From NCBI GenBank assembly GCA_017558105.1, contig JAFYWI010000001.1, forward strand, positions 1 through 64,000: DNA of 64,000 nt, in the 5' to 3' direction. The notes below the pieces were generated by a model. It did no database searches. It saw nothing but the letters and a program-made list of their open reading frames with translations, and was not told where the DNA came from. Source of the DNA: Clostridia bacterium. Lineage in GTDB: Bacteria; Bacillota; Clostridia; Christensenellales; Borkfalkiaceae. Shown piece by piece: positions 52,298 to 61,394 of this stretch (position 1 is its first letter; each line of letters starts with the position of its first letter). The position numbers and the translations under genes are program-made.

Positions 52298-52326
52298 ATT
52301 ATATATAAATAATAACCAAATTGCAA
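52298..52326 (-). promoter_or_regulatory. Sigma-A promoter of the 54-aa gene
   Basis: TTGCAA (52321-52326), 17 bp, TATAAT (52298-52303) on the minus strand. Confidence 0.75.
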
Positions 52327-52340
52327 GTGTTTTATATAAA

Positions 52341-52372
52341 AGAAAAGAGTTTGAAATTAATCAAACTCTTTT
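52341..52372 (-). terminator. Terminator after upp
   Basis: Stem of GAGTTTGA/TCAAACTC extended by A-T pairs; followed by TTTTCTTTT on the minus strand. Confidence 0.85.
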
Positions 52373-52382
52373 TTCTTTTTAA

Positions 52383-53021
52383 TTATTTCGTACCGAATAT
52401 TCTATCGCCTGCGTCTCCTAAACCAGGTAGAATATAACAATTTTCGTTTAGACATCTGTCTAAAGTAGAAACGTATATTTCTACGTCTGGGTGAGCTTCT
52501 GCAACCTTTGAAACACCTTCCGGTGCACCTATTATAGACATAAGTTTAATCTTTTTACAGCCACGTTTTTTAAGCATTGTAATTGCATCGCAAGCGCTAC
52601 CACCAGTTGCAAGCATTGGGTCTACAACCATAACAACCTTTTCATCTATTCCAACAGGAAGTTTGCAGTAATATTCTTTTGGTTCAAAGGTTTCTTCATC
52701 ACGATATAAACCAATGTGACCTACTTTCGCCGCAGGGAACAAAGATAAAATGCCGTCTACCATACCTAAACCCGCACGAAGAATTGGAACTATTGCAATA
52801 GAATTTTCTTTAACAATAGTTTGTTCAACCGTTTCTAATGGTGTTTCTACAACTATCGTTTTAGTTGGAACGTCTTTGAAACTTTCGTATGCCATTAAAG
52901 TTGCAAGCTCACTAATAACTTCTCTAAACTGTTTAGTATTTGTGTTTTTATCCCTAATAATAGCAAGCTTATGCCTAATTAGTGGATGGCTTAAAATATG
53001 TACGTTTTTAAAATCTTTCAT
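52383..53021 (-). CDS. upp: Uracil phosphoribosyltransferase
   Basis: Salvage enzyme converting uracil and PRPP to UMP. The 212-aa protein shows [13 protein letters not shown] at the N-terminus, [12 protein letters not shown], the PRPP-binding loop [12 protein letters not shown] (about 131-142) and the C-terminal uracil-binding [10 protein letters not shown]. It lies 18 bp after the uracil permease gene, so uptake and salvage are coupled in one operon. Confidence 0.98.
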   Translation of the reverse strand: MKDFKNVHILSHPLIRHKLAIIRDKNTNTKQFREVISELATLMAYESFKDVPTKTIVVETPLETVEQTIVKENSIAIVPILRAGLGMVDGILSLFPAAKVGHIGLYRDEETFEPKEYYCKLPVGIDEKVVMVVDPMLATGGSACDAITMLKKRGCKKIKLMSIIGAPEGVSKVAEAHPDVEIYVSTLDRCLNENCYILPGLGDAGDRIFGTK

Positions 53022-53039
53022 ATTACTATCTTCTTTTTA

Positions 53040-54398
53040 TTATTTTTCTTCTTTCTTTGCTTTTGAAGTAATAAGGTTTACAATAATACCAAGGATAAGT
53101 GCTACTGCAACAGACTTTAACGGAATAATACCGAAAGTTAAAGCCATACCACCAACACCTGCAATCAAGATAACTGATACGGTAAAGAGATTACAGTTTT
53201 CGTTAAGGTCAACCTTTTGAATCATCTTTAAGCCTGATACTGCAATAAATCCGTATAATGCAAAGCAAACACCACCCATAACACAATTTGGAATAGTTGC
53301 AAGGAAAGTAACGAATGGTGCGAAAAATGCAGCAACGACACACATAATTGCAGCGGTTAAAATAGTTACAACTGATGCATTACCAGAGATTGCAACGCAA
53401 CCAACAGATTCGCCGTAAGTTGTGTTAGGGCAACCACCGAAGAATGCACCAACCATAGAACCAATGCCATCACCTAAAAGAGTTCTGTGTAAACCAGGAT
53501 TTTTAAGCAAGTCATCGCCTATAATTGAAGAAATATTCTTGTGGTCTGCTAAGTGTTCAGCGAAAACAACGAATGCAACGGGAACGTATGCAGCGATAAG
53601 CCCGATAAAGTAAGTTGCGTTAAGTCCTTCAAAACCTTCAAATGCTTTAATGAAAGTAAAATCAGGAATCCATTTCATTTGATTAAAAAGACTGAAATTA
53701 ATAATAATCATTTCAGGCACATCAGCAATGTGACCAATAACGGTTAAAATTGCAGCAACGAGATAACCCGCACCAATACCAATAATAAAAGGTATCATTT
53801 TCATCATTTTTTTACCGTAAACTGCGCAAATTACAATGGTAAATAAAGTTACTAATGCACAAGCCAAGCCCAAAGTACTAGTTGTATTCATAACCCAAGC
53901 AGAGTTTGCAGAATCCCAAACAGCACCTTTAACAGCATCTTTTACAGCGTTTACAGAAAGTGATAAACCAATGATTGCAACGGTAGGCCCAATAACTGCT
54001 GGTGGCATTATTTTATCTATCCAATTAGTGCCCGCAAATTTAACTGCTATAGCAATAACTACGTAAACTAAACCAGCCAAAATTGCACCGATAATTAAAC
54101 CGAGGTAACCAACTGACATTGCAACGCCACCGCCAAAAGCAGCAAACATAGGCGTAATAAATGCAAAAGAAGACCCTAAGAATACCGGACTTCTAAACTT
54201 GGTAAAGAGCAAGTACACGATAGTACCTACACCTGCACCAAAAAGAGCAGCTGATTGACTCATGCCATTACCTACTATAGCGGGAACTAATATCGTTGCC
54301 GCTAATATAGCAAGCACTTGTTGGAATGCAAAAACAAGCGTTTTCCACAAACCAGGTTTGTCTTTAACCCCATAAATGAGATTTACACTTTTGTTCAT
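53040..54398 (-). CDS. uraA: Uracil permease (UraA/PyrP, NCS2 family)
   Basis: Proton-coupled uracil importer with 14 membrane segments expected for the 7+7 UraA fold. Motifs: QQVLAILAATILVPAIVG near the N-terminus, AEHLADHKNISSIIG (about 285-299) with the substrate-binding Glu, and NTTYGESVGCVAISG (about 323-337). I set the ATG at 54398 (452 aa), with GGAGGG at SD distance, rather than an in-frame TTG five codons upstream. Preceded by an untranslated leader with a terminator, suggesting attenuation by pyrimidine supply. Confidence 0.95.
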   Translation of the reverse strand: MNKSVNLIYGVKDKPGLWKTLVFAFQQVLAILAATILVPAIVGNGMSQSAALFGAGVGTIVYLLFTKFRSPVFLGSSFAFITPMFAAFGGGVAMSVGYLGLIIGAILAGLVYVVIAIAVKFAGTNWIDKIMPPAVIGPTVAIIGLSLSVNAVKDAVKGAVWDSANSAWVMNTTSTLGLACALVTLFTIVICAVYGKKMMKMIPFIIGIGAGYLVAAILTVIGHIADVPEMIIINFSLFNQMKWIPDFTFIKAFEGFEGLNATYFIGLIAAYVPVAFVVFAEHLADHKNISSIIGDDLLKNPGLHRTLLGDGIGSMVGAFFGGCPNTTYGESVGCVAISGNASVVTILTAAIMCVVAAFFAPFVTFLATIPNCVMGGVCFALYGFIAVSGLKMIQKVDLNENCNLFTVSVILIAGVGGMALTFGIIPLKSVAVALILGIIVNLITSKAKKEEK

Positions 54399-54425
54399 TT
54401 GTGAACCCTCCAAAAAAAATTTAAT

Positions 54426-54452
54426 CTAAAAAAATAAGCCCCCAAGGGACTT
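54426..54452 (-). terminator. Leader terminator (attenuator) before uraA
   Basis: Stem AAGTCCC/GGGGCTT (one G-U) with a 3-nt loop, followed on the minus strand by ATTTTTTT, 28 bp before the uraA ATG. It lies inside the uraA transcript. Confidence 0.7.
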
Positions 54453-54555
54453 GTTTTTAAAAAATTAGAGAGTAAGGGTATGCAGTTCCGTTTAACAATA
54501 TTGATTTACTACTATTAAAACAATACATATCTAAACCCTTTTTATAAATCATTGA
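54453..54555 (-). promoter_or_regulatory. Untranslated leader of the uraA-upp operon
   Basis: About 100 nt between promoter and attenuator with pairing potential (GTTTA/TAAAC; CAATATTG palindrome; a GGGT/ACCC pair at its ends). I do not recognise a PyrR-binding loop or a purine riboswitch core. Some conditional antiterminator is inferred from the attenuator. Confidence 0.45.
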
Positions 54556-54559
54556 AATT

Positions 54560-54588
54560 ATAATAGCACAATTTTGTTTAATTTGCAA
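54560..54588 (-). promoter_or_regulatory. Sigma-A promoter of uraA-upp
   Basis: TTGCAA (54583-54588), 17 bp, TATTAT (54560-54565) on the minus strand. Confidence 0.7.
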
Positions 54589-54619
54589 TACCTTTTTAAA
54601 TTTTAAATTACTTTTTTAA

Positions 54620-54652
54620 AAATTAAAAGCGAACTATAAATAGTTCGCTTTT
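54620..54652 (-). terminator. Terminator of the ribosomal protein operon
   Basis: Perfect stem AAAAGCGAACTA/TAGTTCGCTTTT (54625-54652), 8 bp after the rplQ stop. Confidence 0.85.
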
Positions 54653-54660
54653 CTTTTTAA

Positions 54661-55170
54661 TTAGTCAACTAATTCAATTAATGCTTTTTGAGCAGCATCG
54701 CCTCTACGTAAACCTAATTTGTAAATACGTGTATAGCCACCGCCTTGACCCTTTTCTTCTTTTCTTGCAGCATATTTTGGTGCATATTCATCAAAAATCT
54801 TTTCGATTAATGGATATTTAATGTCTGCCGTTCTTTTCTTAAAGTCTGCTTTAGTTTCTTTAAAGCCTTTAACTTCTTGAAGGTCGTTTACAAGCGCCAT
54901 AATTTTTCTTCTTGCATTAAGTTTCTTTAAGCCGTCTTTAACAAGGGTTTTCTTAACGTCTTTACCCTTAGCATCTTTAGTAACTACTTCTTCTTCTACA
55001 GTGTCTGTATAAGTATTAACTGCTAAAGTGATGATTTTAGAAACGTAAGAAGCAATTTCTTTTGCTCTTGCTTCGGTTGTTTCAATTTTACCATGCCATA
55101 ATAATGCAGATGCTTGATTTTTAATTAAAGCCAATCTTTGTGTAGCGTTTAAGCCTAATTTCCTTTCCAT
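54661..55170 (-). CDS. rplQ: 50S ribosomal protein L17, enlarged
   Basis: L17 lies near the peptide exit tunnel. The ends match the family: RKLGLNATQRLALIKNQ at the start, KIETTEARAKEI, and GGYTRIYKLGLRRGDAAQKALIELV at the end (in parts). At 169 aa it is about 45-50 residues longer than the usual 115-127, owing to a charged insertion after residue 53 (TVEEEVVTKDAKGKD) and a second in the middle domain. Last gene of the operon, 3 bp after rpoA. Confidence 0.96.
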   Translation of the reverse strand: MERKLGLNATQRLALIKNQASALLWHGKIETTEARAKEIASYVSKIITLAVNTYTDTVEEEVVTKDAKGKDVKKTLVKDGLKKLNARRKIMALVNDLQEVKGFKETKADFKKRTADIKYPLIEKIFDEYAPKYAARKEEKGQGGGYTRIYKLGLRRGDAAQKALIELVD

Positions 55171-55173
55171 TGT

Positions 55174-56127
55174 TTAGTCCTCCTTGTCCTTTAACTTCAA
55201 ATCATAACCTGCAAGTTTAGCAACAACTTCGTCAAGTGATTTTTTGCCTAAGTTACGGACTTTATACATATCTTCTTCCGTCTTTTTTGTTAAATCTTCA
55301 ACTGTGTGAATTCCTGCTCTCTTTAAGCAGTTGTATGAACGAACAGATAAATCCATTTCTTCAATAGTCATTTCTAGAATTTTCATCTTCTTATCTTCTT
55401 CTGGTGGTACAAGTATTCCGATGTTACCTACTTCAGATAAAGATACGAACATTTTAATGTGTTCTTCCATAATTTTTGCTGCTAGAGAAACTATATCTCT
55501 ACCAGAGAAAGCACCATTTGTCCAAACTTCTAAAGTTAACTTATCGAAGTCTACACTTTGACCAACACGGGTTGCAGTTACGTTATAACTAACTTTCTTA
55601 ACAGGTGTATAGATGCTATCGATTGGAATATTATCTATAATGTCTGTTTTGTGTTCGTCTGCGCCTTCATAACCTCTGCCTCTGCCAATGGTTAATTCAA
55701 CGTCTATTTTGCCACCTTCATCTATTGTGCAAAGATATAGGTCTGGGTTAAGAATTTCAAACTCTGCATCACTTTCAATGTCGCCTGCTCTTACAACTGC
55801 TGGACCTTCTTTATAAAGCCTTACAGTCTTTTTATAATCTCTTTCAAGATTTACAGACTTAATTGCAACGCATTTTAAGTTTAATATTATTTCCGTTACG
55901 TCTTCTTTAACTTTTGGAACTGCAAAGAATTCGTGTTTAATTCCCAATTCTTCAGAGAATTTTATGTTTTGTATTGCTACGCCAGGAAGTGCTGAAAGAA
56001 GTATTCTTCTTAAAGCATTACCTATTGTTAAACCAAAACCTTTTTCTAATGGTTCTACAACGATTTTTGCATAACTTTTTTCTTCATTTTCTTCCACTGC
56101 TATTTTTGGCATTTCAATTTCCATCAT
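55174..56127 (-). CDS. rpoA: RNA polymerase alpha subunit
   Basis: Assembly platform of RNA polymerase. The 317-aa protein has the N-terminal dimerisation domain (GFGLTIGNALRRILLSALPG, about 30-49) and the alpha-CTD (about 250-310) with ELDLSVRSYNCLKRAG-like sequence (here EEMDLSVRSYNCLKRAGI) that contacts UP elements. SD AAGGAGG precedes the first of two adjacent ATGs. A hairpin occupies the 110-bp gap after rpsD. Confidence 0.98.
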   Translation of the reverse strand: MMEIEMPKIAVEENEEKSYAKIVVEPLEKGFGLTIGNALRRILLSALPGVAIQNIKFSEELGIKHEFFAVPKVKEDVTEIILNLKCVAIKSVNLERDYKKTVRLYKEGPAVVRAGDIESDAEFEILNPDLYLCTIDEGGKIDVELTIGRGRGYEGADEHKTDIIDNIPIDSIYTPVKKVSYNVTATRVGQSVDFDKLTLEVWTNGAFSGRDIVSLAAKIMEEHIKMFVSLSEVGNIGILVPPEEDKKMKILEMTIEEMDLSVRSYNCLKRAGIHTVEDLTKKTEEDMYKVRNLGKKSLDEVVAKLAGYDLKLKDKED

Positions 56128-56156
56128 AAGAAATATCCTCCTTAATAGTATGCTTT

Positions 56157-56207
56157 AACGTGGGAATTCTTATCTTGGTTGTGGAGTCCAAGTTATCCCC
56201 CCACGTT
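56157..56207 (-). promoter_or_regulatory. Intercistronic hairpin between rpsD and rpoA
   Basis: Outer stem AACGTGGG (56157-56164) with CCCACGTT (56200-56207) and inner stem CTTGG/CCAAG (56174-56178 with 56188-56192). No T-run follows, so an RNA-processing or protein-binding role is likelier than termination. Confidence 0.55.
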
Positions 56208-56237
56208 AGGCATTTATTTTAATTTTTTTATTTTTAA

Positions 56238-56861
56238 TTATTTAGAATATAATTCGACAATCATGTGTTCAGCAATGTTGCTGTCGATATCTTCTCTTGT
56301 TGGGTTAGCAAGAATTTTACCTTCTAATGTTTCTGGGTTAAATTCTAACCATTTTGGCATAGCACCAACTTTCATTTGCTTAATTTCTGCAAAGTACTTG
56401 TTGTCTTTTCTGCCTTCTTTAACAGCGATAACGTCGCCAACTTTTACTTCGTAAGAAGCGATATCTACTTTTTTACCATTGATTGTGAAGTGTGCGTGTG
56501 TTACTAATTGACGAGCTTGTGAACGAGAAGAACCGATACCCATTCTGTAAATAACGTTATCGAACCTTCTTTCTAATAATGAAAGCATGTTTTCACCGGT
56601 AATACCTTTCATTCTATCTGCTCTTTCATAGTACTTTCTGAATTGACCTTCTAAAACGCCATAAATTCTTTTGCACTTTTGTTTTTCACGAAGTTGTAAA
56701 CCATATTCTGAAATCTTCTTTCTTGCCATACCGTGTTGACCAGGAGCAAAAGGTCTGCTTTCAAATGGGCAACATGCCTTAAAACATTTTTCGCCTTTTA
56801 AGAATAATTTTGCACCTTCACGTCTACATAAACGACATTTAGATTCTGTATATTTAGCCAT
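56238..56861 (-). CDS. rpsD: 30S ribosomal protein S4
   Basis: Primary 16S 5'-domain binder and, in many bacteria, autoregulator of the alpha operon. The 207-aa protein has a zinc-type N-terminus ([18 protein letters not shown]) with four cysteines in place and the S4 RNA-binding domain [12 protein letters not shown] (about 97-108) through [14 protein letters not shown]. Located between rpsK and rpoA. Confidence 0.98.
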   Translation of the reverse strand: MAKYTESKCRLCRREGAKLFLKGEKCFKACCPFESRPFAPGQHGMARKKISEYGLQLREKQKCKRIYGVLEGQFRKYYERADRMKGITGENMLSLLERRFDNVIYRMGIGSSRSQARQLVTHAHFTINGKKVDIASYEVKVGDVIAVKEGRKDNKYFAEIKQMKVGAMPKWLEFNPETLEGKILANPTREDIDSNIAEHMIVELYSK

Positions 56862-56875
56862 TTTTTATTCCTCCG

Positions 56876-57265
56876 TTATACTCTACGCTTTTTAGGTGGT
56901 CTGCAACCATTGTGTGGGATTGGAGATACGTCTTGAATAAGTGTAACTTCCATATCGCAGTTTGTTAATGCTCTGATAGCAGATTCTCTACCTGCACCTG
57001 GGCCTTTAACGTAAACTTCTACTTGACGCATACCTTGTTCTCTAGCAATTTTACCTGCTGTTTCTGCTGCTTGTTGTGCAGCGAATGGTGTGCTTTTTCT
57101 TGAACCCTTAAAACCTAAACTACCAGCACTTGACCAAGAAACTGTGTTTCCTTGCATATCTGTAATAGTTACAAGAGTATTGTTAAATGATGCTTGAATA
57201 TGAACTTGACCTTTGTCAACTTTTCTAGCGTCTTTCTTTTTCTTTGTAATTTTCTTTGCTGCCAT
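56876..57265 (-). CDS. rpsK: 30S ribosomal protein S11
   Basis: Platform protein of the 30S subunit. The 129-aa sequence shows [33 protein letters not shown] and the C-terminal [17 protein letters not shown] typical of S11. It lies 15 bp after rpsM and 14 bp before rpsD. Confidence 0.98.
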   Translation of the reverse strand: MAAKKITKKKKDARKVDKGQVHIQASFNNTLVTITDMQGNTVSWSSAGSLGFKGSRKSTPFAAQQAAETAGKIAREQGMRQVEVYVKGPGAGRESAIRALTNCDMEVTLIQDVSPIPHNGCRPPKKRRV

Positions 57266-57280
57266 TATAAGTTCCCTCCA

Positions 57281-57658
57281 TTATTTCGTTGCGGTTTTCT
57301 TCTTAGCAACCGTACGACGTGGTCCTTTCCTTGTTCTAGCGTTTCTCTTAGAACTTTGTCCTCTTACAGGAAGACCTTTTCTATGACGAACACCACGGTA
57401 GCAACCAATTTCAATTAAACTCTTAATGTTAAGGCTTACTTCACTTCTTAAGTCGCCTTCAACACGAAGATTGTGTTCAATGTATTCTCTTAAAGATGCG
57501 ATATCATTTTCGCTTAAATCTTTAACTCTAGTATCAGGATTAACACCTGTTTCTGCTATAATTTTTTTTGCCGTTGCAAGGCCAATACCATAAATGTATG
57601 TTAAGCCTATTTCAACTCTTTTGTTGTTGGGCAAATCAACACCGGCTATACGTGCCAT
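57281..57658 (-). CDS. rpsM: 30S ribosomal protein S13
   Basis: Head protein of the 30S subunit contacting the P-site tRNA and 50S. The 125-aa sequence begins [21 protein letters not shown] and has [15 protein letters not shown] and the Lys-rich C-terminal tail. It is the first gene after a strong internal promoter and a structured leader. Confidence 0.98.
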   Translation of the reverse strand: MARIAGVDLPNNKRVEIGLTYIYGIGLATAKKIIAETGVNPDTRVKDLSENDIASLREYIEHNLRVEGDLRSEVSLNIKSLIEIGCYRGVRHRKGLPVRGQSSKRNARTRKGPRRTVAKKKTATK

Positions 57659-57779
57659 TAAATACCTCCGTATTACTTATCTTAATTATATTTTTATATA
57701 TGCAAATGCATAAACCGACCTTTTTGCCTTGGAATGTTAGGCTAATTTAGGGTTTATGCAGATTTTTCCGTTTTAACCC
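57659..57779 (-). promoter_or_regulatory. Structured leader of rpsM, candidate S4-responsive RNA
   Basis: A perfect 10-bp stem pairs TGCATAAACC (complement of 57752-57761) with GGTTTATGCA (complement of 57708-57717) around a 34-nt loop containing GCCT/AGGC. It lies between the internal promoter and the rpsM SD. In E. coli the alpha operon is repressed by S4 binding at this place; a similar role is inferred here. Confidence 0.5.
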
Positions 57780-57783
57780 TTAT

Positions 57784-57812
57784 ATTATAAGGGTTTTTCA
57801 AACGAATGTCAA
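57784..57812 (-). promoter_or_regulatory. Consensus sigma-A promoter inside the ribosomal operon
   Basis: TTGACA (57807-57812), 17 bp, TATAAT (57784-57789) on the minus strand, just downstream of the rpmJ stop. Drives rpsM-rpsK-rpsD-rpoA-rplQ. Confidence 0.85.
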
Positions 57813-57816
57813 GGAA

Positions 57817-57933
57817 TTAACCTTGTCTTTGTTTATGACTTTTGTCTTTTGAACAAATAACCATTACTTTACCGTTTCTTTTAATAACTTTACACTTATC
57901 GCACATTGGCTTTACTGAAGGTCTTACTTTCAT
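57817..57933 (-). CDS. rpmJ: 50S ribosomal protein L36, zinc-binding form
   Basis: A 38-aa protein, [20 protein letters not shown] at the start, with C11, C14, C27 and H33 forming the zinc site of the C+ type. Preceded by SD AAAGGAG; canonical position between infA and rpsM. Confidence 0.97.
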   Translation of the reverse strand: MKVRPSVKPMCDKCKVIKRNGKVMVICSKDKSHKQRQG

Positions 57934-57964
57934 TTTTTTATCTCCTTTGGAATTTCTTAATGCT

Positions 57965-58186
57965 TTAGTTTTTGCTACGCCATATTATTCTGCCCTTTGT
58001 TAAATCGTAAGGGCTCATTTCAAGTTTTACGCTATCACCTGGAATAATTTTAATATAGTGCATACGCAATTTTCCAGAAATATAAGCCGTTATAACGTGA
58101 CCGTTAGACAGTTTTACTTTAAAACTTGCATTTGGTAATGCTTCTACTATCACGCCTTCGGTTTCTATAACATCGTCTTTAGACAC
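57965..58186 (-). CDS. infA: Translation initiation factor IF-1
   Basis: A 73-aa OB-fold factor that binds the 30S A site with IF-2 and IF-3. It begins [19 protein letters not shown] and has [18 protein letters not shown], the IF-1 core, and the C-terminal LTKGRIIWR. Canonical place between map and rpmJ. Confidence 0.98.
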   Translation of the reverse strand: MSKDDVIETEGVIVEALPNASFKVKLSNGHVITAYISGKLRMHYIKIIPGDSVKLEMSPYDLTKGRIIWRSKN

Positions 58187-58257
58187 TAAACAATTCCTCC
58201 TATTATTTTTTTGACTTTCGCCTTTTATAAAATTTATTTTTAATAAATTTGTTTTAC

Positions 58258-59004
58258 TTATAAAGTTAAAATTTCAACACCGTTTTCCGTTATTGCAACG
58301 GTGTTTTCATAATGAGCGGAAGGAAGCCTATCTTTAGTTACTACTCCCCATCCGTCATTTAAAAACTCTACTTGGTACGTACCCATATTTATCATAGGTT
58401 CTATTGCAATTACAGTGCCTTTTTTAAGCCTTATTCCCGTACCTTTTTTACCAAAGTTAGGAACTGATGGGTCTTCGTGCATATCTTTACCAATGCCGTG
58501 CCCAGTTAACGCCCTTACAACACCATAACCATTTTGTTCTGCGTGGGTTTGCACGTAATAACCGATATCTCCTATTGGAGTGCCATTTCTAAGGTTTTCT
58601 ACTGCCTTAAAGAAACATTCTTCGGTTACTTTTACAAGCCTTTTCTTTTCTTCGCTAACGTCTCCAACTAAAAAAGTTCTTGCTGCGTCGCCTTGCCATC
58701 CGTTATAAATAACCCCAACGTCAATACTAACTATTTGACCATTTTTAATTACTATATCGTTAGATGGTATTCCGTGAACGACCATTTCATCCACAGACGC
58801 GCATATTGATGCAGGGTAGCCGTTATAATTTAGAAAAGATGGTATTGCGTCACAACTTCTTATGTAATTATAAGCAATAATATCTAAGTCTTTAGTAGTC
58901 ATACCTTCTTTAATACTTTTACCAATTAGGTCAAGTACTTGTTTGGTAATTCTACCACTTTCTCTCATTAATTCTATTTCTGCATCACTTTTAATTTTTA
59001 TCAT
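58258..59004 (-). CDS. map: Methionine aminopeptidase type I
   Basis: Removes the N-terminal Met of new proteins. The 248-aa protein has the five metal ligands in context: [19 protein letters not shown] (two Asp), [12 protein letters not shown] (His), AIEPMIN (Glu) and the C-terminal HYENTVAIT (Glu). Two bp after adk; secY-adk-map-infA is the classic order. Confidence 0.98.
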   Translation of the reverse strand: MIKIKSDAEIELMRESGRITKQVLDLIGKSIKEGMTTKDLDIIAYNYIRSCDAIPSFLNYNGYPASICASVDEMVVHGIPSNDIVIKNGQIVSIDVGVIYNGWQGDAARTFLVGDVSEEKKRLVKVTEECFFKAVENLRNGTPIGDIGYYVQTHAEQNGYGVVRALTGHGIGKDMHEDPSVPNFGKKGTGIRLKKGTVIAIEPMINMGTYQVEFLNDGWGVVTKDRLPSAHYENTVAITENGVEILTL

Positions 59005-59006
59005 TT

Positions 59007-59627
59007 TTAGCCTAAAACCTTAACAATATTAGCAAAAACTTCTTCTACACCTTTATTTCCGTCTACATTGAACAATATTTTATGTTCATCATAGAAATCT
59101 ATAATAGGCATTGTTTGTTCTATGTAAACGCTTAACCTATGCTTAATTGTTTCTGGCATATCGTCTTTTCTTGTAATTAAATTACCATTACAAGTAGGAC
59201 AAACGCTTGTTGTACCAATATCGTTTACGTGGAAGGAAGAACCACATTTTTCGCACGTTCTTCTTCCTGTAATACGTTTTTCAATTTTGTTAAAATCTAC
59301 GTCAATATTTATAACTTTTTCTGGTTTAGAAAATTCGTTTAGCGCAATAGCTTGTACTAAATTTCTTGGAAAGCCGTCTAATAAGTAGCCGTTCTTACAA
59401 TCTTCTTGGCTTAGCCTTTCTTTAACTATTTCTATAGTTAAATCGTCAGGGCAAAACGAACCACTATCCATAAGTTCTTTAACTTTTAAACCTAAAGGGG
59501 TTTTATTTTTCATGTTTTCCCTGAAAATATCGCCCGTAGAGATATGTGGTAGATTATACTTTTCAGAAATTCTAGTTGCTTGCGTACCTTTTCCTGAGCC
59601 AGGTGCACCAACTAAAATTATTCTCAT
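59007..59627 (-). CDS. adk: Adenylate kinase, zinc-binding LID
   Basis: Interconverts ATP+AMP and 2 ADP. The 206-aa protein has the P-loop GAPGSGKGTQ, LLDGFPRN, and a LID with a four-Cys zinc site (CEKCGSSFHV, then CPTC), as is common in Gram-positive enzymes. One bp separates it from secY. Confidence 0.98.
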   Translation of the reverse strand: MRIILVGAPGSGKGTQATRISEKYNLPHISTGDIFRENMKNKTPLGLKVKELMDSGSFCPDDLTIEIVKERLSQEDCKNGYLLDGFPRNLVQAIALNEFSKPEKVINIDVDFNKIEKRITGRRTCEKCGSSFHVNDIGTTSVCPTCNGNLITRKDDMPETIKHRLSVYIEQTMPIIDFYDEHKILFNVDGNKGVEEVFANIVKVLG

Positions 59628-59628
59628 A

Positions 59629-60909
59629 TTATTTTATAAATCCTTTATAGTTTTTCATCATTATTTGAGATTGCAATGCTTGCTCAAATTCAAGTGCTAC
59701 GGATACTATAATTAGTAAACCTGTTGCAGAGAATACGTTCATTAAGCCTACACCACCAATAGCCTTAAAAATTACTGATGGAACTAATGCAACTATTGCT
59801 AAATATATTGCACCAAATAAAGTAATTCTGTTAGATACTCTCTTTAGGTAGTCCGTAGTTGGTTTGCCAGGTCTTGTTCCTGGTATAAACCCACCGTTTT
59901 GTTGAATACTTTTACTTACGTCGTCTGCATTAAATTGAATTTGATTATAGAAGTAAGAAAAGAATAAAATAAATAAGCACAACAATACCATATAAGGCCA
60001 ACTTCCAGTACCCATATGTTTTGACCAGAAGTTATCTGGATTAACACCTAATAGGTTAATAATTAAATCTGGAAAACTTAGGAATGAGAAGGCGAAGATT
60101 AGTGGCATAACACCAGAAGAGTTAACCTTCATTGGAATATGTGTAGATTGACCACCAAACATCTTTCTTCCCTTAATTTGTTTTGCATATTGAACGGAAA
60201 TTTTTCTTTCTGCATCATTAACCGTTACTATTGCAGCAAAAATTAAAATTGCCGCAACAACAAAGCCAATAATTACCCAAATAGAAGTTTCGTTCCAATA
60301 TCTAAATAGGTCAAGAATTGCAGTACCTGCAGATGATATCATACCTGCGAAGATTAGTAAAGAAATACCATTGCTTACGCCGTAATCGGTTATTCTTTCA
60401 CCTATCCACATAGTAAGAGCAGCACCTGCCGTATATACGCATATTAAGAATAAGTAACTTAAAAATGCTGCAAAGCCTTCTGCCCCAAATATTGCATTTA
60501 GGTTAACGTTTGTGCCGTTATTAAATGCAACTAAAATACCTATTGATTGAACTATTGCTAACACAAGAGTTAAAATTCTTGTATAAGTGTTAATTTTTTT
60601 TCTACCTTCTTCACCTTGCTTAGAAAGTCTTTCTAATGCAGGAATAGCGACGGTTAAAAGTTGGATAATAATTGACGCATTAATATATGGCCCAATACCC
60701 ATTGCAAAGAACGTACCATATTGAAGCGCACCCCCTGAAACAGCACTCATAATTGCTAGGAAGTTGTAATTTTCTAACCCTTTGAACACGTCAACGCCAG
60801 GTACAGGTATATAACAACCTAACCTATAAACGAATAACAATGCGATGGTTATTAAAATTTTGCGTCTAACTTCTGGTATCTTAAACGCTTTAACTATCGT
60901 TTGAAACAT
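59629..60909 (-). CDS. secY: Preprotein translocase channel subunit SecY
   Basis: Ten-helix channel of the Sec translocase (426 aa). Landmarks: VYRLGCYIPVPGVD near the N-terminus, the plug and TM2b region FFAMGIGPYINASIIIQLL, GISLLIFAGM, cytosolic loops with AKQIKGRKMFGGQ and PGTRPGKPTTDYL. Works with SecD/SecF encoded at 45.4-47.7 kb. Lies 23 bp after rplO. Confidence 0.98.
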   Translation of the reverse strand: MFQTIVKAFKIPEVRRKILITIALLFVYRLGCYIPVPGVDVFKGLENYNFLAIMSAVSGGALQYGTFFAMGIGPYINASIIIQLLTVAIPALERLSKQGEEGRKKINTYTRILTLVLAIVQSIGILVAFNNGTNVNLNAIFGAEGFAAFLSYLFLICVYTAGAALTMWIGERITDYGVSNGISLLIFAGMISSAGTAILDLFRYWNETSIWVIIGFVVAAILIFAAIVTVNDAERKISVQYAKQIKGRKMFGGQSTHIPMKVNSSGVMPLIFAFSFLSFPDLIINLLGVNPDNFWSKHMGTGSWPYMVLLCLFILFFSYFYNQIQFNADDVSKSIQQNGGFIPGTRPGKPTTDYLKRVSNRITLFGAIYLAIVALVPSVIFKAIGGVGLMNVFSATGLLIIVSVALEFEQALQSQIMMKNYKGFIK

Positions 60910-60932
60910 TTTTGTCTCCCTTATAAACTAAA

Positions 60933-61379
60933 TTAAATAAGTTCTACCTTGCCACCGGCTTTTTCAATGGCTTCCTTTGCAGATGCAGAAATTTTGTTTG
61001 CTTTAACTGTTATAGCCTTTGTAATTTCGCCATTACCTAAAACTTTTAAACCTGCACTATTTTTTACTTCTTTAATTAAGCCTTTTTCTGCTAAAATGCT
61101 GAAATCTACTACAGCACCACTTTCAAATTTATCAAGTATAGAAAGGTTTACTAAACTATATTCCTTTCTGAAGTGGTTATTGAAGCCACGTTTTGGAATA
61201 CGTCTGATTAAAGGCATTTGACCACCTTCAAATCCAGGACGAACACCACCGCCACTTCTAGCCCATTGACCTTTGTGACCTTTACCACTTGTTTTACCTA
61301 GACCAGAACCAATACCTCTACCAAGTCTTTTGCTAGGTGTATTAGCGCCTTCTGCTGGTTTTAATGTATCTATTCTCAT
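60933..61379 (-). CDS. rplO: 50S ribosomal protein L15
   Basis: A 148-aa protein of the central 50S core with the Gly/Arg-rich N-terminus [41 protein letters not shown] (in part), and a globular C-terminal domain. Between rpmD and secY. Confidence 0.98.
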   Translation of the reverse strand: MRIDTLKPAEGANTPSKRLGRGIGSGLGKTSGKGHKGQWARSGGGVRPGFEGGQMPLIRRIPKRGFNNHFRKEYSLVNLSILDKFESGAVVDFSILAEKGLIKEVKNSAGLKVLGNGEITKAITVKANKISASAKEAIEKAGGKVELI

Positions 61380-61394
61380 TGTAATATCTCCTAA

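Noticed and set aside
52273..52326. A longer 72-aa version of the 54-aa orphan
   Set aside because: Its start would coincide with the -35 of the promoter that drives the gene.
54453..54555. A purine or PyrR-type regulatory RNA before uraA
   Set aside because: Neither the purine aptamer core nor the PyrR-binding loop consensus could be found; recorded only as an unassigned leader.
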